This document shows, in pieces, positions 8,870-19,021 of a DNA stretch of 64,000 nt; within the stretch, counting starts at the first letter, position 1; each line of letters begins with the position of its first letter. The position numbers and the translations under genes were made by a program. The stretch covers positions 1 to 64,000 of the forward strand of contig KN805376.1 of assembly GCA_000818945.1 (NCBI GenBank), written 5' to 3'. The notes under the pieces were generated by a model that worked only from the letters and a program-made list of their open reading frames with translations, was not told the DNA's origin and searched no databases. Source of the DNA: Schizochytrium sp. CCTCC M209059 (taxonomy: Eukaryota; Sar; Bigyra; Thraustochytrida; Thraustochytriidae).

Positions 8870-9518
8870 CGTGGCGCGCAGGCGAGCGCGCGAGCGAGCG
8901 AGCGCACAAGCGAGGTCGGCCCGTTGGCCTTCTGCTTGCTTGCTTGCTCTCCTTGCTTTCCTTGCTTCCTTTCTGCTCCAGACGGACTTGGTCCCGACAG
9001 TTCAGTCCCCGCGACTCCGAGCTCACTCACGGTAAGGCGTTTGTTTGGCACTTCGCGCGGCTGCGCTCCGCTCTGCTCTGTTGCGCTCCGCTCTGCTGCT
9101 CCGCTCTGCAGCTCTGTTCTGCTGCTCTGCGACGCGGCCGCGCTGCACCGCGCTGCGCGACCCGCTCTCACCCGCTCTCTCGCGAGCCAGACGCGCTCGC
9201 TAGCCCAGCGAAGAACGAGGTCGCGATGCTGGTCTACTACTCCTCCGTCTCGAGACAGCTAGCTAGCCAGCGAGCTAGCCAGCCGCGCCGCACGCACGCA
9301 GGCACGCAGGCTCGCACCGAAACGCGGCGGCTGGCTCGCGCGGCGCGCCTCGCTCCCGCCCGCCCTCGCGCTCGGCGTCGCGCCCGGCGTCGCTGCGCGG
9401 CGTCCGTTGCGGCTTTGCCGCTTCCGGCGCCTCGCCCGCCCGCCGCTCCTTTCGGCGCTTCCTCACCCGCCGCGCCGCTTCGAAGGGCGGTCGGCCGCCG
9501 GGCGGTGAGTCAGTCAGT

Positions 9519-9549
<31 letters not shown>

Positions 9550-11600
9550 TCACCTGCCGCGACTGTCTGTGTGACTGACTGTCTGTGTGTTTGTCTGACT
9601 TTCTCGCGCAGGTGCGCGAGGTCCTGGTCGCGCGGCGCGGCCGGGAATTCTTTGTCTGGGGCGGCGGCGGCGGGAGCTGCGCCTGCTCCGCGAGTCTCTT
9701 CGCTGCCCGGCGCGAAGGCGAGGCGCGCGCCTTGGCCTGCAGCCGAACGCGGCGGGGACGCGGCGGCCAGCGCAGGCGGCAGTGGTGGGTGGGTGGCTGT
9801 GGCGGCAGGGGATGGATGTGGTGGAGGCGGGCTTGCTGGCTTGCTTGCTTGCTTGCTTGCCTTGCTTGCCTTGCTTGCACGAGAGAACCTTGGTTCTTCG
9901 ACTTGCGACTTCAACTTCGTCGGGCTTCTTCTTTCTTAGCCTCTTTTCTTTCTTTCTTCTGGCTTGCTGGCTTGCCGGCTGGCATTTACCAAGCTTTGCG
10001 CCGTGTTGTACTACTGGGAGCCAGGTGTTTCCTTTCGCGCGACATCATCCTAACGCACGCGCACGTGTTCCTCCGGACCGCTTTCTTCCCGCGCGCACCG
10101 CAGCTCAGCGCGGCGCGGCGCGGCTCAGCTCAGGCGCGGCCCCGCTCAGCGCAGACTCGACCCCGCACGGCCACGGCGGTGCGAAGGCAAGGAAGCAGGG
10201 CGGAGAGACGGGGCGAGAGTGAGAACACGCGCGCGCGGCGCAGGCGCGGCGCAGGCGCGACGGCGGCGAGGCGGAGGCGGGAAACAGCGGCGGCACGGAG
10301 AGAGGAGAGCGAGGGGGAGAGACGCTCTGTGTGTGTGTGTGTGTGTCTCCACGGCGACCATCCACTTTTCAAGCGCACGACTGGGCTTGCCGGTTGGTTC
10401 AGCCGGGGTGCGGTTCACACTCTACACGTAGCGGTCAATCAGTCAATCGATCCACCGCTGGGTTGCTCGATCCAGCGATGACAATTCGTCCGTCGGCAGC
10501 GGGCTGTCCACATGCCATCCACATCAGCAACGAACGCCGGAAAACCATGGCATCAGCCAGCCAGGGAACTGACCGAGTCGTCGTCCACTCTCAGAAAGCA
10601 GCAGGCTGATTCTCGGCGGCGGGCTCGCACGCTGCACGCGGCGACGGTGCGTTCGCTTGTTGCTCACGAGTCCATCGACGCGTCCGTCAATCGGTCCAGC
10701 CGCCAGGGGCCCACGCTGCGCTGCGAACGGCCGCTGCGGAGCAGTTGCAGCTGCAGAGAACGAACGGCAGCGCCGTGCCGTGCCGTGCCGTGCCGAGCAG
10801 TGCAGTGCAGTGCAGTGCACTGCAGGCAGCACGCAAACACCCACAAATACACACACCTGGCAGCAGCCTCGCCCGGCTCACAGTGAGCTGGCGCGCTGCC
10901 CAGGCAGAGATGCAGGCAGGGCGGAGGTCACTCGGCTCCGCGGCGGCCCACGAGACCGCGCGCGGTTCATTCAGCTGCGCGCGCGAGACTGCAGCGCCGG
11001 CGCAGGCTGCAGCGTCGGTCGTTCGCTCGTTCGCTCGTGCGATCGATCGTTCGTTCGCCGGGCCCTCCCCGGAGAGCGCGGCGTGGCTGGCAGTGGTCGC
11101 TGCCGCTGGTGGCGAGCTCGGGCTTGGCGAGTCCAGGATAGAGAGGGTGGATGGATTCAACCCGCCCCGCTCACGGCGTGTGCATCCATCCTCTGCGTCC
11201 AAGTGACTGCAGCAGCACTTTGGACGTGCACGCTTGCGGCTGCTGTTGCTGCTGCTGCGCTTCTGCGTCATCGCTGCTCGGATGGATGGGATGGATGATG
11301 GGAGCACGGAGGGACGGAGGGTCGCAGGGCCGACGCGGTGCGACAGCCCCCAGGCTGGCGGCTTGAATTCGTTCTTGCTTGCGAGATCGTGCGCCGACGT
11401 GGACAAGGCCTGCTCCGTGCCCGAGAGAGCGACCCTCCTCCCGCGCGCTGGCAACTGCGAGTCGGAGTCGCAGTCGTTCGCACCGGGCGCGACAGCACCC
11501 CGCCACACCACTGCGGGCGGAGTCGACGACGGTCCACAACGAAGCTCTGGTTGAGCCAAGGTTGCAAAGTTCGCTTGCTTAGAAGGCTCAGCTGCAGCTT
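8870..11600. other. Long low-complexity region without a supported gene
   Basis: Dominated by microsatellites and GC-rich simple sequence. Examples are (CTTG)n at 8935-8960, CTCTGCTCTG-type pentamers at 9070-9125, (GTCA)n then (GGCA)n at 9505-9550, (CTTG)n at 9835-9882, (GT)n at 10327-10347, (GTGCC)n at 10783-10797 and (AGTGC)n at 10797-10822. Open frames here are long on both strands but are rich in Ala, Arg, Pro and Ser in every frame, as expected for GC-rich non-coding DNA. The part next to 8869 should include the promoter of the 8246 gene. Confidence 0.55.
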
Positions 11601-11603
11601 GCA

Positions 11604-12008
11604 GTGCTGGCTGGCCGTTGGAGACAGAGACTGCGACTGTCGGCGACAGTGACTCGGGCCTGCCCGTCCGATGCCGCTGTGGCCAGTTCCGTGGCACGGC
11701 GATCGATGAAAGGACCGAGCGCATCCAGAGAAACGCATCGCAGCAGCAGCAGCCCAGCGACAACTGCGACCGCGACCACTGGCCTAGCTTCGCCTCGAGA
11801 GGCTGAATCACTCGTTGCCTCACGCACCGAGGGGGAGGAGGAGGGGGAGGAGGAGGAGGAGGAACTCGCAGATACGCTTCAGGTGGATGATGACGAAATG
11901 TATACCCAATTTATCGCGGCATCGTTTCGATTGAATCGAGATCGTCACGGTGCAAAGGGGGAATTCAGCCCGCCAGCGCCACACCGGCAGAGAGAGCTAG
12001 CTAGCTAG
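11604..12008 (+). CDS. Possible exon of an unrecognised acidic protein (weak)
   Basis: The last 65 codons look less random than their surroundings: a Glu-rich stretch (EGEEEGEEEEEE), then DTLQVDDDEMYTQFIAASF and LNRDRHGAKGEFSPP. The frame has no upstream ATG (it opens with GTG) and its first internal ATG is at 11898, so any gene would need an upstream exon. It stops at 12008, within the AGCT palindrome, just before the assembly gap. No function is proposed. Confidence 0.2.
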   Translation: MLAGRWRQRLRLSATVTRACPSDAAVASSVARRSMKGPSASRETHRSSSSPATTATATTGLASPREAESLVASRTEGEEEGEEEEEELADTLQVDDDEMYTQFIAASFRLNRDRHGAKGEFSPPAPHRQRELAS

Positions 12009-12022
12009 CTAGCTAGCTCTCT
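11991..12022. repeat. Perfect 32-bp palindrome of AGCT units
   Basis: (CTAG)5 flanked by AGAGAG on the left and CTCTCT on the right gives a perfect inverted repeat with no loop. It could extrude as a cruciform. It lies 75 bp before the assembly gap. Confidence 0.9.
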
Positions 12023-12096
12023 GCGTTCAGAGAAACGTGCTTTTTGGACCCCACCTCGCTTTCTGAAAAGGTCTAGAATGTCAGAGGACCTGTTTC

Positions 12097-12706
12097 NNNN
12101 NNNNNNNNNNNNNNNNNNNNNNNNNNNNNNNNNNNNNNNNNNNNNNNNNNNNNNNNNNNNNNNNNNNNNNNNNNNNNNNNNNNNNNNNNNNNNNNNNNNN
12201 NNNNNNNNNNNNNNNNNNNNNNNNNNNNNNNNNNNNNNNNNNNNNNNNNNNNNNNNNNNNNNNNNNNNNNNNNNNNNNNNNNNNNNNNNNNNNNNNNNNN
12301 NNNNNNNNNNNNNNNNNNNNNNNNNNNNNNNNNNNNNNNNNNNNNNNNNNNNNNNNNNNNNNNNNNNNNNNNNNNNNNNNNNNNNNNNNNNNNNNNNNNN
12401 NNNNNNNNNNNNNNNNNNNNNNNNNNNNNNNNNNNNNNNNNNNNNNNNNNNNNNNNNNNNNNNNNNNNNNNNNNNNNNNNNNNNNNNNNNNNNNNNNNNN
12501 NNNNNNNNNNNNNNNNNNNNNNNNNNNNNNNNNNNNNNNNNNNNNNNNNNNNNNNNNNNNNNNNNNNNNNNNNNNNNNNNNNNNNNNNNNNNNNNNNNNN
12601 NNNNNNNNNNNNNNNNNNNNNNNNNNNNNNNNNNNNNNNNNNNNNNNNNNNNNNNNNNNNNNNNNNNNNNNNNNNNNNNNNNNNNNNNNNNNNNNNNNNN
12701 NNNNNN
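12097..12706. other. Assembly gap (610 N)
   Basis: A run of N. The flanks are very GC-rich (after the gap: repeated CGAG/GCGG text to 13080), so the missing piece is probably high-GC or repetitive upstream DNA. Nothing can be said of its content. Confidence 1.
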
Positions 12707-13200
12707 CGAGGCAGCGGCCAGCGAGGCCGCGCTCGCCCCCGGGGCGCGCGGGCCGGGCCCGGCGAGCGGAGGCGAGGGAAGAGACCGCGCGAGACGAGCA
12801 CGCCGCGGCGTCGAGCCGGCCGCGCCTGCGCGCTGAGCCGGCGGCGAAAGGGCCTGCTTGCTTGCGGGCTTGACGGCGGCGCCGACGTCGACGCCCGAGC
12901 TGCGAGAGATCGGCCGGGCGAGAGAGGGAGCGAGCGAGCGAGGGAGCAGAACGCGGACGCCGTGCAGGGGGGGACGGCAGCAGCTGCGGCAGCGGACGCC
13001 GGCCGTACCTCGAGGGAGCGGGCGAGCGTGAGACACTAGCAAGCAAGCAAGCAAGCGAGCGAGCGAGCGAGCGAGCTGAGCGAAATCAACTCCGTGTCGC
13101 GCTGGTTCCCTTCTGAGCTGCTCCTTCGTCCGTCAGCCAGCCAGCCAGGCAATCCGGCAGACGCTGGTCGTCGAAGGGCGAGGAATCACAACAGAGAAAG
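12707..13200 (+). promoter_or_regulatory. Upstream region of the plus-strand transporter gene
   Basis: 494 bp of GC-rich sequence with a clean (AGCA)n(AGCG)n tetranucleotide array at about 13038-13076, ending 125 bp before the ATG at 13201. No gene seen. Confidence 0.55.
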
Positions 13201-16200
13201 ATGGCGGTCCCCTTTGGTTGGGAAGGATGGTTCACGCTGGGATGCCTCGCGGTCATGTTCGTCGTCCTCGTGCGCGACTGGATGCCCGCCGACTTTGCGC
13301 TCGTCGCCACGCTCGGCGTACTCATGGCAGCGCAGATTGTCACCACCTCGGAAGGCCTCGAGGGATTCTCAAGCTCGGCGGTCCTCACCGTCGCCATCCT
13401 CTACGTCGTTGCCGCAGGCGTCAACTCTACAGGCGCTCTTGATCATGTTTTTGGCAAGGTCCTGGGCAACCCCAAGTCGCTCGCTGTGGCGCAATTGCGC
13501 CTCATGGTCCCCGTGGCCGTCGCTTCGGCCTTTCTCAACAACACGCCCCTCTGCGCGGTCATGATCCCGCTTGTGCAGCGCTGGGCGCGTCGCATCAAGC
13601 AACCCGTCTCACAGCTCATGATCCCACTCTCCTTCTCTTCCATTCTTGGCGGCACCATTACACTCATTGGCACGAGCACCAACCTTGTCATCGCCGGCAA
13701 GTTCGAGGATCAATTTCCCGGTCAAAGCATTGGACTCTTTGACGTTGGCGCAGTTGGCGTCTCCGCCGCCATGACAGGTCTCATTTACATTATTCTCTTT
13801 TCGCCCTTGCTTCTCCCTGGATTTGAGGAGCTCGAGCGCCGCTCGCGCAAGGCGCTGGGCCTCGACGGCGCCGGTGGGAAATCGATCATCAGCAACCAGG
13901 ACCCGCAAGCCGACGTCAGCGCGCCGAGCGGCGGGGCCGGGGCCGGGGCCATTGGCGGCGATTTCACCGTCGCATGCATCGTCACAGCCTACTCGTCCAT
14001 CGTTGGCAAGGCTGTCGACGAGGCTGGTCTGCGTGGCCTCAATGGCCTCTACCTTACCAGCGTGCAGCGTGGCCAGCGCATGCACAATGCCGTCGGCCCC
14101 GAGTTTGTCATCAACGAGAACGACATTCTCTTCTTCACCGGCCTCGTTGACCATTTTCACGAATTCTGCCTCACCCACGGCTTTGAGCTTGTTACAGATG
14201 CGAATGAGGACCAGCACCTTCAACACCCCGACCTGGCTCGCGCGTCCGTTCTCAGCTCCGAGGACGAAGACAGCGATGCCGAGTCCGTCGCGAGCATGCA
14301 GAGCCATCTCAGACACAGTCAGCAATCATTGGAACCTATTGGCTGGGGCGAGGCCGGAGCGGCCGCCTCGGTAGCAGCCGTAAAGAAACAAACGTCAAAG
14401 GGCGCAGCATCCCGCATGGAGCGCAAAAATACCTTTGAGAAACGCATCATCAAGGTCGTTGTTCGCAGCGGCAGCACGCTCGAGGGAAAGACCGCCAAAG
14501 AGTGCAAGTTCCGCAAACGCTACGACGCCGCCATTCTATCCCTCTATCGTGCTGGCGAGCAAGTCAGCATTCGCGGCAACCTCGGCCGCATCCCTCTCGA
14601 GGTCGGTGACGTCCTTTTGCTCGTCACCGGTAACGACTTTGATTGGGGAAAGGAGGTAATTCAACAAGATCTCAAACCTCTCATCTCTGAAGCGGTCATC
14701 GCAGAGCAGGCGCGCGACGGCTCAAGGATAGAGTCCGCCATCGACCATCTCAATCACGCAAGCCAGCAAGAGCTCGAACGCGAGTTTCTCATTCCCATGC
14801 GCGTCAACGAAAACACACAGCTTCGCGGTGCCCGCAGTCTCGTCGGCCAGACTGTCGAGAGCGCTGGTCTGCGTGGTCTGCCCGGGCTCTTTCTTGTCGC
14901 TGTGGAGCACGATGACGGTAGTATCGAGCACGTCGTTGGCCCCGAGATGATTCTCGCTGCCAACGACATGCTCTGGTTCGCTGGCGAGCGCGAGGCTGTC
15001 GCCACCTTGCGTCGCATTCCTGGTCTTCACCCACCCGATACGCAAGCGCAAAAGCTCAAGGTCCAGCCCGTACAACGACGCCTGGTAGAGTGCGTGGTGA
15101 GCATGCGCTCGCACTTGGTGGGCAAGACGGTGCGCGAGTCCAAGTTTCGCACCCAGTACGAAGCGGCCATTATTGCTGTGCATCGTCAAGGTCGGCGCGT
15201 GCTGTCCAAGATTGGCGACATCGAGCTCCGTGCAGGCGACGTGCTGATCTTGGACACGGGTCCCAACTTTGTGCAGCGGTACCGCGACAACCCGAACTTT
15301 CTACTGGTGACAGAGATTGATGACTCGTCGCCGCCGCACTTTGACAAGTTCTACATTGCGCTCGTCTCGGTAATCATTATGCTCGTCATGTACGTCGTCT
15401 TCTCAGACTACATCACTCTTATCGAACCTGCGATCTTTGTCTCGGGCATTATGCTCGTGACCGGTATCCTGACTCCAGAAAGTGCGCGCGCCGCCGTCTC
15501 GTGGGACGTGATTGTCACAATTGCCGCCGCCTTCGGACTGAGCAACGCTTTGTCGAATACTGGAGTGGCTTCAGTAATTGGCAATGCGCTCGTCGACCTC
15601 GCCGAGATTACCGGGACAGGCTACGTGGGCGTGCTGACGGCCGTGTACTTTGCGACCTTTCTGCTTTCGATGGTTCTGTCCAACAACAGTGCGGCCGTGC
15701 TCATGTTCGACATTGCTATTACGGCCGCGCAGAACAGTTGCGCGGATGGCGACGATGGTCAGTCGCTCTGCGTGCAGCAAATGGTCTTTACGCTGATGCT
15801 CTCTGCATCATCGTCCTTTTCCACATCGTACGGTTACCAAACGAACATGATGGTTCTGAACGTGGGCAACTACGTGTTTTTGGACTTTTTGCGGTTCGGC
15901 TTCCCCATGCAATTTTGGCAGATGATCTTCTCTCTCATCTTTGTCTACTTCTTGGAGCAGTGGTACATCAGTTTGGTCATCACGCTGGCCGCTTTTATTG
16001 GAACGATCTTTGTTCGCGTGCTCTTTAGCAAGGACTCCACGCTCAGCAAGCGTCTTCCTGCTTGGATGCGTTGCAAGCGCGACGTAGCGGATCCAGAGAT
16101 TGAGATGCGTGAGGAAGCCGCCGCGGCATCTTCCAACGCTTCCTCATCTTCTGCAGACTCGGATGCTGGCCAAGAGTCAACTTCAAAGACACCTGGCTCG

Positions 16201-16386
16201 CCTTCACAGCCCGATGATGGATCGCTCAGGATGGCTCGCACGAGCCATAATAGTAACGACGACGTCGAGTTAGCCGTGGAACCTGTCCAGAGCCCCACTG
16301 CTGGTGAGCAGGGAGAGGACGCGTCGAACTTTGGCTCGCCAAGTGCGCAGCGCGCAAACAAAGATCTTGAAATGGCACAAGTCTAA
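13201..16386 (+). CDS. SLC13/SAC1-like anion transporter with four RCK_C (TrkA-C) domains, copy A
   Basis: 1061 residues starting at ATG 13201. The N-terminal membrane half holds GWFTLGCLAVMFVVLV, then SAFLNNTPLCAVMIPLVQRW and GTITLIGTSTNLVIAGKF, the 'NNTP' and 'GTSTN' motifs of ArsB/NhaD-SLC13 permeases. Four TrkA-C domains start near residues 253, 415, 528 and 626, each with the V(G/E)K(T/A)...AA(I)...L..GD pattern. The second membrane half (about 720-955) repeats the motif as MVLSNNSAAVLMFDIAITAA. The Ser/Asp-rich tail (about 965-1061) is cytosolic. Algal SAC1/SLT proteins of this architecture are sodium/sulfate transporters or sulfur-status regulators, so sulfate or dicarboxylate is the likely substrate. 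An inverted near-copy lies at 19022-21937, with UTP6 between them. Confidence 0.88.
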   Translation: MAVPFGWEGWFTLGCLAVMFVVLVRDWMPADFALVATLGVLMAAQIVTTSEGLEGFSSSAVLTVAILYVVAAGVNSTGALDHVFGKVLGNPKSLAVAQLRLMVPVAVASAFLNNTPLCAVMIPLVQRWARRIKQPVSQLMIPLSFSSILGGTITLIGTSTNLVIAGKFEDQFPGQSIGLFDVGAVGVSAAMTGLIYIILFSPLLLPGFEELERRSRKALGLDGAGGKSIISNQDPQADVSAPSGGAGAGAIGGDFTVACIVTAYSSIVGKAVDEAGLRGLNGLYLTSVQRGQRMHNAVGPEFVINENDILFFTGLVDHFHEFCLTHGFELVTDANEDQHLQHPDLARASVLSSEDEDSDAESVASMQSHLRHSQQSLEPIGWGEAGAAASVAAVKKQTSKGAASRMERKNTFEKRIIKVVVRSGSTLEGKTAKECKFRKRYDAAILSLYRAGEQVSIRGNLGRIPLEVGDVLLLVTGNDFDWGKEVIQQDLKPLISEAVIAEQARDGSRIESAIDHLNHASQQELEREFLIPMRVNENTQLRGARSLVGQTVESAGLRGLPGLFLVAVEHDDGSIEHVVGPEMILAANDMLWFAGEREAVATLRRIPGLHPPDTQAQKLKVQPVQRRLVECVVSMRSHLVGKTVRESKFRTQYEAAIIAVHRQGRRVLSKIGDIELRAGDVLILDTGPNFVQRYRDNPNFLLVTEIDDSSPPHFDKFYIALVSVIIMLVMYVVFSDYITLIEPAIFVSGIMLVTGILTPESARAAVSWDVIVTIAAAFGLSNALSNTGVASVIGNALVDLAEITGTGYVGVLTAVYFATFLLSMVLSNNSAAVLMFDIAITAAQNSCADGDDGQSLCVQQMVFTLMLSASSSFSTSYGYQTNMMVLNVGNYVFLDFLRFGFPMQFWQMIFSLIFVYFLEQWYISLVITLAAFIGTIFVRVLFSKDSTLSKRLPAWMRCKRDVADPEIEMREEAAAASSNASSSSADSDAGQESTSKTPGSPSQPDDGSLRMARTSHNSNDDVELAVEPVQSPTAGEQGEDASNFGSPSAQRANKDLEMAQV

Positions 16387-16557
16387 TGAAGATTTGCCTC
16401 TGACGACATTTTGAAATGTCTGACTCACAATTCATGTATAAAGTTAGCCTTTTCACCTTTTTTCTTTCTCTTGCTACATGTCTTCTTTCTATCTTTAGAA
16501 GAACAAAAAAGTAAAAAAAGTTCTTGATCCTACTCAGCTTTGGGCAGGTCACTCACT

Positions 16558-18489
16558 CTACTTGCTTTTCCTATCAGCGCGCGAGTCGAGCACAGACGCC
16601 AAATCCGGGACATGTCCCGAAGCACGAATGATTGCCGCACGCTCTGATGCCAGGTCGCCGTGCTCCCGCTCGAATTCGACAAAGCGGACCCAAAGATCCT
16701 CGCTGTCCGAGTGCTCCAATGTCGCCTGCGTCAGAATTTTGCGCATCGCCGTCGGCGTCGCGCCCAGTTCATCGTAAAGAGAAAGAATGCGTTCGTGGAC
16801 CGTAACAGGGAGTACAGGAGGCACAGCTGCTTTGTGCAGGCGCTGAACAACCTGCTCCACAAGGTCGAGACGATGACTTGTAGCTACCCAGTCCAACAGG
16901 CCAGAAATGAGGCGTGATACGCGCATGTAAGCATCGCCGCCCTCAATGCGTCCGTGCTCGTAGAACCAACGGATAGCCCTCTCGAATGCCTCAATTGCCT
17001 CGAGCGTCGACATGGACTTGCTCGCTACGCAGCTATTCAGGTAAGTCAAGTAAATCTCTTGTACCTCGTCTCGTAGCGTTGCATCACCCATCTTCAGACG
17101 TTTGCTGACAAAGTGGTCGCACGCACGTTGCACAAGGGCCCACTGTGACTCCAAGTCCTCTGCCGGTACTCCGCGCATCTGTCTCCGAATTAGGGGCAAG
17201 CTCTCCGCAGGAAGCCGCTTCATGCATTGCGCGAGCAATTCCTTGTCGCTGGGATCAATGTCAGCAATCCGCACAAGGGTTTCCTCTGACAAGTCAAGTG
17301 CTTGCATATCCAGCACCTCACGGGCAGCTGCACTCGCTGAAGCTGCAGACGAAGCCTTTCCGGCACCTCGCGCTCGCCTCTTGGTCGGAGGAGGGGCACC
17401 ATCCTCGAGCTCGTCGCGATGCTCAATCAGAAAATTCACATAAGCGTCCGCCATCTCGGGCCCAGGTGTCTCTTCCAGCTCAGCCTTGAGACGCTTCGCG
17501 TGAGCCCAAACGTCTGGGTTTGGGTCTTGACGCAGCTCAAACTCGATGCGGTTGGCCCAGCACTTGGCACGAGCGTGTGGATCCTCCAAGGCGGTGGGTC
17601 CGCTCGTAGCCTCTTCCCAGATTTTGCGGGTAAGGCTCGCCGCCGCTTCGTGCAAGAGAGAGTCATCGAGAAAAGGTTGTAGCGCTTTTGCAAGTGCTTC
17701 GCGCAGCTCGGATGACCCTGGCAATGCCCTCACGGCCTGTTTATACACAATCTCGAGCACCTTGCCCTTGAACAAGAGTTCGCGTCGGGCCGCCTCCCTT
17801 GCGCGGATTGCCTGCTTTTCTTCGTCATCGGCATCTTCGTCGTCGGCGCCCGAGTCGCCTTGATCATTCTCGTCCGTCTCTTCATCGATTCCCAGTACGA
17901 GACGTCTTTGGCGAATCTGGTATGCGTGCAGGGCCTCAAGCCGCAGGTACTCGGCCCAGAGCGTGGGACGATCCTTGTTCAGGCGCAGGCCTGTCTGCAA
18001 AAGGGAACGAGCAGTTGCCGTGTCTCCGTTGGCTTCAAAGTGGAAACGCGCCGCCTTGATCCAAAAGTCGACCTCCCGGGGATGCAGCTTGAGGACCTCG
18101 CCGAGACGCTTGGTCGCAACGCCAAAGTCCTTGCTCTCAAGACAATAATCAATAGCGCGATGCCAAATCATAATGTCTCCCTTGAATCTGCGCACCGCAC
18201 GTTCAAATACAAAGTTCACGCGTCGATGTCCACTGGAGTCTCCCGGTCCAGACTTGCGGATGCCACGCCGCTTCCTACGCTTCTTACGGAGCTTGTCCAG
18301 CGCAATCTCGTACTCAGCATAGCGAAGAAAGTCTTCCTTGCGAGGAGCACGACGTTGCAGCTTGTACTCAAAGTCTCTGCGTCGTTTTACAATCTCCCTG
18401 ATCTCGTCTGCCTCGTAAAGCCCGCGCTCCTGAAGGTCCTCTAGCTCCGGGACCATGCCCTCCAGGATGCGCTGCACATTGTCCGCCAT
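16558..18489 (-). CDS. UTP6: UTP6, U3 snoRNP small-subunit processome component
   Basis: 643 residues starting at ATG 18487-18489. UTP6 is a HAT-repeat subunit of the UTP-B complex that binds nascent pre-18S rRNA in the nucleolus. The N-terminus (MADNVQRILEGMVPELEDL, then EADEIREIVKRRRDFEYKL and FLRYAEYEIALDKLRKKR) is diagnostic. HAT repeats follow, such as IWHRAIDYCLESKDFGVATK, DFWIKAARFHFEANGD and LWVRFVEFEREHGDLASERA. It lies in the loop between the two inverted transporter copies and is convergent with copy A across 171 bp. Confidence 0.95.
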   Translation of the reverse strand: MADNVQRILEGMVPELEDLQERGLYEADEIREIVKRRRDFEYKLQRRAPRKEDFLRYAEYEIALDKLRKKRRKRRGIRKSGPGDSSGHRRVNFVFERAVRRFKGDIMIWHRAIDYCLESKDFGVATKRLGEVLKLHPREVDFWIKAARFHFEANGDTATARSLLQTGLRLNKDRPTLWAEYLRLEALHAYQIRQRRLVLGIDEETDENDQGDSGADDEDADDEEKQAIRAREAARRELLFKGKVLEIVYKQAVRALPGSSELREALAKALQPFLDDSLLHEAAASLTRKIWEEATSGPTALEDPHARAKCWANRIEFELRQDPNPDVWAHAKRLKAELEETPGPEMADAYVNFLIEHRDELEDGAPPPTKRRARGAGKASSAASASAAAREVLDMQALDLSEETLVRIADIDPSDKELLAQCMKRLPAESLPLIRRQMRGVPAEDLESQWALVQRACDHFVSKRLKMGDATLRDEVQEIYLTYLNSCVASKSMSTLEAIEAFERAIRWFYEHGRIEGGDAYMRVSRLISGLLDWVATSHRLDLVEQVVQRLHKAAVPPVLPVTVHERILSLYDELGATPTAMRKILTQATLEHSDSEDLWVRFVEFEREHGDLASERAAIIRASGHVPDLASVLDSRADRKSK

Positions 18490-19021
18490 GGTGGCTACTT
18501 CGCCAACGCAAGCTCCGCTGCTCCGCTTGCACTCGCCTCAGAAACCCTCGCGAGTCTCTTTCCCTGCAGTCGACGCTGTCTGTCGCCCACGCCCAGCGCA
18601 GCGCGCGAGAGCAACCTATTCAACTCAACAGGTCTGTCGGGCTGTCTGGGTCTCCTTCTCTCGCCACCAACCAACCTTGGTCTCTCGTTACTCCTCGAAT
18701 TTGGGTTGTGCAAAATAAAAACAATAAGAGGAGGGGAAAAAAAACGTGACTTCTTACGTTTCTCTTCCAGTGGCTTTCACATTGCATGCCAATGGCGAAT
18801 GACGAGTTCTCGCCGAGGAATTTGATAACGTGCAATATCGGCTCTCAACGTCAAGATTATAAGAAGCGCTCTTCATCATCTCAAAATCAATCTACTGATG
18901 CATGTGCCAGATATTTTAAAGCTTGCGTCAACAAAAGTGTGTCCGTCCATTCTATTTTTCCATTCTTGAAAGAGTTGAGTGGTAGTCTCTTGATCGAGCG
19001 ATTGATCGATCGATCGACTGA
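18490..19021. other. UTP6 upstream region and 3' flank of transporter B
   Basis: 532 bp. The first 230 bp, next to the UTP6 start, is the likely UTP6 promoter. The remainder is AT-richer and includes an ATCGATCGATCGA-type tract at 19000-19016. No gene seen. Confidence 0.5.

Noticed and set aside
8944..10481. Long plus-strand frames in the low-complexity island
   Set aside because: They are translations of CTTG, GGCA and GCGC repeats and contain no motif or codon-bias signal.
10687..11823. Long minus-strand frame of 378 codons
   Set aside because: Composition is uniform Ala/Arg/Ser/Cys with microsatellite-coded runs and no recognisable domain. The opposite strand is open too, as expected in GC-rich DNA.
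12005..13054. Frames spanning the N gap on both strands
   Set aside because: Continuity across 610 N is meaningless, and the flanking pieces are not protein-like.
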